Positions 59,305-64,000 of a stretch of DNA of 64,000 nt are shown in pieces. Each line of letters starts with the position of its first letter. Within the stretch, counting starts at the first letter, position 1. The notes beneath the pieces were generated by a model that had not been told where the DNA came from, made no database searches, and was given only the letters and a program-made list of their open reading frames with translations. The stretch comes from Microbulbifer halophilus (lineage in GTDB: Bacteria > Pseudomonadota > Gammaproteobacteria > Pseudomonadales > Cellvibrionaceae), in contig NZ_JAPIVK010000029.1 in the NCBI RefSeq assembly GCF_026183675.1, forward strand, positions 1 to 64,000, given 5' to 3'. The position numbers were made by a program, and so were the translations under genes.

Positions 59305-60208
59305 ATGACACCCAAAGAGCAGCGCCGTTTCGATAGACAGTATCAGTGCCACCTCCGAGCCCTTAAACTGCAGGGGTTAAGCCACCGGACCATTGATTCC
59401 TACGCCCGTGCCGTACGAAGGCTGTCGTCACATTTTGACGCCTGCCCCGACAGGATCTCTACCGGCAAGCTGGAACAATACTTCTCCGAGTTGGTGGATT
59501 CCCACTCCTGGAGCACCGTCAAGGTCGATCGGAACGGCCTGCAGTTCTTCTGGAAGCACATTCTCAAGAAGGATTGGCAGTGGCTCGATATTGTCAGGGC
59601 GCCCAAAGTTCAGTCATTACCCGATATTCTCACGCCAAAGGAGGTGGAGCAACTGATCGGCGCCACGCGCAAGCTGCGGTTCCGGGTCTTTATTCTGACG
59701 ACCTATTCCATGGGACTGCGACTGAGCGAGACACTGTCCCTGGAGGTGGGAGATATTGATGCCGGGCGACGGGAGGTGCACATTCGCCGGGGCAAGGGTC
59801 ACAAAGATCGCCGGGTACCGCTGCCAGATCTGACGTACCGTGCCCTGCAGGCCCTGTGGCGCCGTCATCGACATCCCCGCCTGCTGTTTCCCTGCCCAGC
59901 GGGTTCCATGGAGCGGGTTTGCCAGGCCAGGACGCCGATGGGGCGGGGCAGTGCCCAGCAGGCGATGAAAGCGGTGTTACGGGAATGCGGGATTAAAAAA
60001 AGCCTCAGTCCATTCCCTGCGCCACAGCTTTGCCACCCATCTGCTGGAATGCGGCCTGAGCCTGGCCCAGATCCAGTCCCTGCTGGGGCACTCGAGTCCC
60101 ACCACCACCGCCCGCTACGTCCGTCTCACGGAATCCATCGAGCGAGACTCCGCCGCTACCATTAATAGCCTTGTAAACAGTCTGCATGTCGATCTGGGAA
60201 GGCTGTGA
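59305..60208 (+). pseudogene. Tyrosine recombinase of the IS91 element, frameshifted at A7
   Basis: N-terminal SAM-like core-binding domain and catalytic domain with YSMGLRLSETLSLEVGDID (first Arg) and GKGHKDRRVPLP. At ~59995, a run of seven A (ATTAAAAAAAGCC) shifts the frame; with six A the protein continues [28 protein letters not shown] and the tyrosine of RYVRL, the RHxxxTxL...H...Y box, ending at 60208. So the 5' part reads ~230 normal residues then nonsense to 60165. Either a mutation, a sequencing error or a recoded slip site. Confidence 0.85.
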
Positions 60209-60209
60209 G

Positions 60210-61256
60210 ATGCGCCTGGCCTCCCTTATTGAGCGCCATGAGGGCGCCCTGATGCACAAGTATGGCGCGCGCCTGTTGCCGGAACAGCGGCGGGCCATGG
60301 ACGCCATCCGACGCTGCCGTACCACCGCTGCCGGCGAGGTGCTCTGGCAATGTAACGGCTGCTCCCATGCACTGCTGAGCCCGCGCTCCTGCGGGCATCG
60401 CAGCTGTCCCCAATGCCAGAATCATGAAGCCACTCAGTGGCTGGATCGGCAGCGTCGCAAGCTACTGCCGGTCGAGTACTTTATGGTGACCTTTACCCTG
60501 CCTGCAGAGTTGCGGCCACTGGCCTGGCGGCACCAGAAGGTTCTGTACGATCTGCTGATGACCATTGCCACCGGTACGCTCAAGGACTTCGGCCAGAACG
60601 ACAAGCATCTTGCCGGCGAGCTCGGTATGACCGCGGTACTCCATACCCACACCCGTCGACTGGACTACCACCCACACTGCCATATCGTGGTGCCGGGTGG
60701 CGCTGTGGATCGTCACAGGCGGCAGTGGAGAAAGTCCAAAGACCGCTACCTGTTCAATGGCCAAGCCCTCGGCAAGGTGTTTCGGGCGCGGCTTCTGGAG
60801 GCCCTGGGGGAGCAGGACTTCAAGATCCCGACCACACCGTCGCGATGGGTGGTGCAGTGCCAGAGGGTGGGCAAAGGGCAGGCGGCGCTGGAATACCTAT
60901 CCAGGTACCTTTATCGCGGCGTCATCAGCGAGAAGCAGATCCTCTGCGAGCGAAATGACACGGTGACCTTTCGCTATCTCGAGAGCAAGAGCGGCCAAAC
61001 CAGAACCCGCACAGTGTCCGGCGCCGACTTCCTGTGGCTGGTGTTGCAACACGTTCTTCCAAAGGGCTTCCGCCGAGTCCGCGATTACGGTTTCTTACAC
61101 GGTAATGCCAAGCGATTGCTACAGCTTGTTCAGATGACGCTCCAGGTTGTCATTGCCACGCTCAAGCCGAAGGAAAGACCGGTTCTGCGCTGCCCGAAAT
61201 GCCAGGCGCCGATGCAGTTTGTGCAGGCGTTCCGGCCGGGCTGGTTATCGGGGTAA
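60210..61256 (+). CDS. IS91-family HUH transposase
   Basis: 348 aa Y2/Y1-type rolling-circle transposase. N-terminal zinc finger CNGCSHALLSPRSCGHRSCPQC, the HUH metal motif YHPHCHIVVPGG, and the catalytic Tyr region ALEYLSRYLYRGVIS; C-terminal CPKC pair. ATG 60210 is one base after the recombinase stop in its restored frame, with GGAAGG before it, so the two are translated in tandem. Apparently intact. Confidence 0.93.
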   Translation: MRLASLIERHEGALMHKYGARLLPEQRRAMDAIRRCRTTAAGEVLWQCNGCSHALLSPRSCGHRSCPQCQNHEATQWLDRQRRKLLPVEYFMVTFTLPAELRPLAWRHQKVLYDLLMTIATGTLKDFGQNDKHLAGELGMTAVLHTHTRRLDYHPHCHIVVPGGAVDRHRRQWRKSKDRYLFNGQALGKVFRARLLEALGEQDFKIPTTPSRWVVQCQRVGKGQAALEYLSRYLYRGVISEKQILCERNDTVTFRYLESKSGQTRTRTVSGADFLWLVLQHVLPKGFRRVRDYGFLHGNAKRLLQLVQMTLQVVIATLKPKERPVLRCPKCQAPMQFVQAFRPGWLSG

Positions 61257-61463
61257 GCTGGCAAGAGTCAGCTACCGGGGACACTCACTAACAGGGAGGG
61301 GAAAACACTTTATGGACAGATGAAGAGCAGTGTTATTGGCTCCTAAAGAAGGCCAAGGCCTTTGCTCGTCCTGAAAAAAGTAACGCCTTCCTACTCAGGC
61401 GACCCCACCTTTCTTTGAAGAAAGATATTTTCCTATAGAGAGTCGCTCGACAGCTTCGGGCTT
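61257..61463. other. Residual cassette or IS91 end sequence
   Basis: Bounded by the IS91 transposase stop and the next attC core. A 46-codon plus-strand frame (about 61301-61438, LWTDEEQCYWLLKKAKAFA) looks less random than its surroundings but has no clear start. It could be all that is left of the displaced cassette, or the IS91 right end. Confidence 0.35.
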
Positions 61464-61519
61464 GTTCAACCAATCGGATAAGATCGCGGCTGCGCGCGAT
61501 CTATCCTTATTCGTTAGGT
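61464..61519 (-). other. attC recombination site (cassette C1)
   Basis: Compact 56-base site: GTTCAACCAATCGGATAAGA ... CTATCCTTATTCGTTAGG with inner GATCGCG / CGCGATC. Overlaps the C1 stop codon. Confidence 0.88.
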
Positions 61520-62116
61520 GAATACTTGTAACAAGGCACCATCCCACTGACCAAAACCACAAACAATAATGACAAAAAGACTTAAGAGAACAGGAAGTAA
61601 ATAATTGGTCAGTACTGGAGTAAGCAGACTGAAATATACAAAACTAGCAATTTCAGACGAAAAAATTTCAGACCTTTTAAATTGCCTGCTTTTATTCTCC
61701 ACTCTTGGAGGATCGTTACCGTCTGAGACATAAACTTGAAAATTTAAACTCCAATTATTCTTTTTGGCCAAATAATAGTCATAGCCACATCCCTGATTAA
61801 GGTCTGACTCTTCGTTCGACAGAATTTTGAATATTTTTTTGCTTCCTCTACTATTAAATTCACGCTGCCAAATTTTTACGAAAGTATCTCTTTCATCCTC
61901 TATAAAGAAGACAAAAAATCTGTATAGAAAATAGGCCCAAATAACCCAAAGAAAATAATAAATTGCGCTTGCATTTCCAAAATTACTAAAACTCATACCA
62001 GCAAAGGTAAGCTTAGAAATGTTCACCTCTGCGTAGTAACAAAAGAGAAATGCTAAATTCACCAGGAATAGATTTCTTCGTTGTCTTAAAAAACCATCAG
62101 TCACAGTGTTTTTCAC
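61514..62116 (-). CDS. Cassette gene C1: hypothetical membrane protein
   Basis: 200 aa, GTG start at 62116 (six bases from the IS insertion). About four helices: LVNLAFLFCYYAEVNI, YYFLWVIWAYFLYRFFVFF, then a soluble loop, and IASFVYFSLLTPVLTNYLLP, VLLSLFVIIVCGF. Very AT-rich. No family recognised. Its stop TAA begins the attC. Confidence 0.72.
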   Translation of the reverse strand: MKNTVTDGFLRQRRNLFLVNLAFLFCYYAEVNISKLTFAGMSFSNFGNASAIYYFLWVIWAYFLYRFFVFFIEDERDTFVKIWQREFNSRGSKKIFKILSNEESDLNQGCGYDYYLAKKNNWSLNFQVYVSDGNDPPRVENKSRQFKRSEIFSSEIASFVYFSLLTPVLTNYLLPVLLSLFVIIVCGFGQWDGALLQVFT

Positions 62117-62122
62117 CTAACG

Positions 62123-63890
62123 AGGCTGTAGAAAAACTATTTCTCGAAAACAGCTCTTCCAGATACATTCTCGATTGATCATTGTTGATCGATTTAAACA
62201 CAACCCTTTTACATAGTCATCCAATCAGCGAAGCAAACTGGCTCACGATGCCGATTTTCTGTCAGCTCATTGAATCGCTCCATAATTCATCAGTTTCTCA
62301 ATATTGTGTATCAGGCAGAACATCCGCCATTGTCCCTGAACTTTGTCTCGGCCGCGTAACGAGAACCGATTCAGGCCTTTATTGGTGCCTGTATTGCCAA
62401 ACACTGGCTCCACAACGGACATTCGATGGCCGTAGATTACCTTTCCTTCCTGGCTGTCGACGCGTCGCTTCATCCAGTCTGTGGCGGTGTGGCCATTAGT
62501 GGCTGTGATTGATACCTGGCGACCGTGCCCCTCCCTTGTGTCGGCGGCACTTGGATTACGCATGCACTGGTCTTTCAGGTGGCAGCTGCGACAATCGGTC
62601 AGGTTGCCTTCAAAAATCAGTGTTCTTTTACCTTTGGCTTTGCGGGATTCTCCCCTGAACCACAGAGACTTGCCAGCCGGGCAGATGCAGATCTTGTGCT
62701 TGGCATCGAAATGGAATTCGCTGGACGGAATGATTTTCTTCTGGCCCTTGGCGTTGTGCTGGTTCCGCTTCCCGTACTTCTTTTTCTGCTTGGCGAAGGC
62801 TTTGTCTCTGGAGCGGAATTTGTTGTCCGGGATATAGGCGTTAATCTCCTCTTTACGGAGGTAGTCGTTGTTTTCCTCGCTGGAGAATCCGGTATCCGCA
62901 GTGACGATTACCCGGCTGTCCAGGATGTCCTGGTGGATGCCGGTATCGCGGTAGCGCTTCCTTATGCCATCGAGAATCGGCTTTAACGTATGCTGTTCCT
63001 GGCCGGCACCAAAGGCCTGGGCTTCGACAATGATCTGGTGCTCCTTGTCGACGGCAGCGATGCCGTTGTAGCCCTGGATTGTGCCTTTGCTGGTGGTCAT
63101 TTTGGCGGATTCGTTATCGGTGATGTTGCTCTTTACTTCCTTTTGGTTCTTGCCTTGCCCCTTCCTTGGGGCTGCCGTCTTTAGGAACTGGTCAATCTTG
63201 TCGAAGTGTTTCTGGAGGGTTTCTGAGGCCTGGGCGAGTTGCTTCTTTCGGTCTCGCTCTTTGGGTTTTCTCCCATCGAGCCGTTTGTGCTCTTCCATAC
63301 AGTGCCGGATCTTCTTCTGGATCTTGTCCCGCTTCTGTTCCAACTCCTTGAAAGTGCCGGAATGCTCCTTTGAGGCGTCCGAGGGCATCTTGCAGCCGTC
63401 GATGGCAAAGAGTTCATTGCCCAGTAGGCCCTGCTGGTCGCAGACCAGTAGAACTTGTTCGAAGACGGACTCGATAGCGTCTGGGTAGCCGCTGACAAAG
63501 CTCGCGATACTGGTGAAGTGGGGGACGGCGTCGCAGGAGAGGGCCTTGAAAATGATGTTGTTTTCACACTGCCACTGAATCTCGCGGCTGGAGGTGATCC
63601 CTTTGGCGTAGGCAAACAGGATGATCTTGAGGAGAATCGCAGGGTCGTAAGCGGCTCTGCCACCCTGATCGTTGCTATATTGGTCGTAGAAGGGGGAGAG
63701 ATCGATATGGCCATCGATCAGGCGGTGGAGTGTGAACTCGAAGGTGCCGGGCCGGAGCTGGTCTTCGAAGTTAATGACGACCATGGCGTCCTGGCTGTAG
63801 CTGTATTTTCTAAAATTTGGCATATCCCCTCCCTTTGATGGCCAAATTCTACCAAAAACCACTGGTTTTTAAGAGTTTTTCTACAGCCTG
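62123..63890 (-). mobile_element. Intact IS1182-family element inserted in an attC core
   Basis: 1768 bases; ends AGGCTGTAGAAAAACT and AGTTTTTCTACAGCCTG (16-base perfect inverted repeat plus one base), flanked by AACG duplications (62119-62122, 63891-63894). One long transposase gene on the minus strand. Reference copy for the three remnants and two MITEs. Confidence 0.95.
62267..63823 (-). CDS. IS1182-family transposase
   Basis: 518-aa DDE transposase from MPNFRKYSYSQDAMVV. Seen: N-terminal PGTFEFTLHRLIDGHIDLSPF, AYDPAILLKIILFAYAKGITSSREI, the first catalytic Asp region ELFAIDGCKMPSDASK, IVTADTGFSSEENN, a CPAGKSLW...CRSCHLKDQC cysteine set, and the final VEPVFGNTGTNKGLNRFSLRG block. ATG 63823 has GGGAGGGG before it; the frame extends 13 codons upstream. 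Apparently full length and active. Confidence 0.93.
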   Translation of the reverse strand: MPNFRKYSYSQDAMVVINFEDQLRPGTFEFTLHRLIDGHIDLSPFYDQYSNDQGGRAAYDPAILLKIILFAYAKGITSSREIQWQCENNIIFKALSCDAVPHFTSIASFVSGYPDAIESVFEQVLLVCDQQGLLGNELFAIDGCKMPSDASKEHSGTFKELEQKRDKIQKKIRHCMEEHKRLDGRKPKERDRKKQLAQASETLQKHFDKIDQFLKTAAPRKGQGKNQKEVKSNITDNESAKMTTSKGTIQGYNGIAAVDKEHQIIVEAQAFGAGQEQHTLKPILDGIRKRYRDTGIHQDILDSRVIVTADTGFSSEENNDYLRKEEINAYIPDNKFRSRDKAFAKQKKKYGKRNQHNAKGQKKIIPSSEFHFDAKHKICICPAGKSLWFRGESRKAKGKRTLIFEGNLTDCRSCHLKDQCMRNPSAADTREGHGRQVSITATNGHTATDWMKRRVDSQEGKVIYGHRMSVVEPVFGNTGTNKGLNRFSLRGRDKVQGQWRMFCLIHNIEKLMNYGAIQ

Positions 63891-63971
63891 AACGTTGCCA
63901 TCTGCGGCGGCCGGAACGTTTTTAGCGCGAAGCGCGTTGTGTAGGCTGTCCGCAGCATGGCCTGGTTATTG
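63891..63971 (-). other. attC recombination site, interrupted by the IS1182 element
   Basis: AACGTTGCCATCTGCGGCGG ... CTGTCCGCAGCATGGCCTGGTTATTG; close copy of the C2 site. Belongs to a cassette whose gene lies beyond the window end. The last 29 bases of the window show nothing else. Confidence 0.9.
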
Positions 63972-64000
63972 CAGGCGGTGCCCGTCTTGCTAAGGGCACT

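Larger units (their letters stand above)
59223..61300 (+). mobile_element. IS91-family element (right edge uncertain)
   Basis: Contains the two genes usual for one IS91 branch: a tyrosine recombinase, then the HUH transposase, adjoining. Left edge follows GAAC (59219-59222), the known IS91 target tetranucleotide, and starts with hairpin GCCGC-TTC-GCGGC. These elements lack inverted repeats, so the right edge (somewhere 61257-61310) is a guess. Confidence 0.78.

Noticed and set aside
59305-60165. The tyrosine recombinase as the integron integrase IntI
   Set aside because: It sits with an HUH transposase as in IS91-type elements, lacks a recognisable IntI-specific insert, and lies inside the array rather than at its attI end.

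Overview
The window looks like chromosome of a marine, polysaccharide-degrading gammaproteobacterium, probably Cellvibrionales and Microbulbifer-like. The basis is the gene order tilS-pyrG-kdsA-eno-ftsB-ispD-ispF-truD-pcm-nlpD-rpoS, a secreted GH5 enzyme with a family-2 carbohydrate-binding module and a long poly-serine linker, a Xanthomonas-type TonB receptor, and GC-rich coding sequence. This is inference from gene content; no search was run.

Layout. 1-14.7 kb: SixA-like phosphatase, aminopeptidase N (pepN), gamma-glutamyltranspeptidase (ggt), an RND efflux pair behind a textbook SoxR-box promoter, and the ydbH-ynbE-ydbL envelope-lipid operon. 14.8-27 kb: the conserved rpoS-to-tilS housekeeping block, all on the minus strand, with several 4-10 base gene overlaps and no surE between truD and pcm. 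27-41.3 kb: a beta-glucan locus (TonB receptor with a double GTAACCGGTTAC operator, GH5 glucanase, sugar-porter MFS, membrane-anchored AraC regulator, GH3 lipoprotein), with DegV, LysR and cyclase-family genes. 41.4-47.3 kb: a DUF6194 gene, then a probable DNA-repair module (FAN1-type VRR-NUC nuclease, nuclease-helicase fusion, HEWFH protein). 47.3-64 kb: an AT-richer accessory region.

The accessory region is the distal part of a chromosomal integron. At least eight attC-like palindromes separate short minus-strand cassette genes. Their orientation puts attI and the integrase beyond base 64000. The array is heavily invaded. An intact IS1182-family element (62123-63890), two 165-base MITEs (55816-55980, 57801-57965) and three decayed relatives share a 16-17 base terminal repeat. 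All six sit next to AACG; at the four insertions whose flank is an intact attC, that AACG (CGTT in cassette orientation) is the recombination core. An IS91-family element with a frameshifted recombinase gene sits right after GAAC at another attC.

The first 27 kb hold a second unusual pattern: five dispersed palindromic elements (3464, 7198, 10624, 22808, 27209) with a shared inner hairpin and loop. Their 18-31 base outer arms differ from copy to copy, yet stay complementary within each copy. Other short REP-like repeats beginning GTAGG often provide the stop codon of the preceding gene. I think the palindrome family and the attC-targeting IS/MITE family are the two observations most likely to be undescribed.
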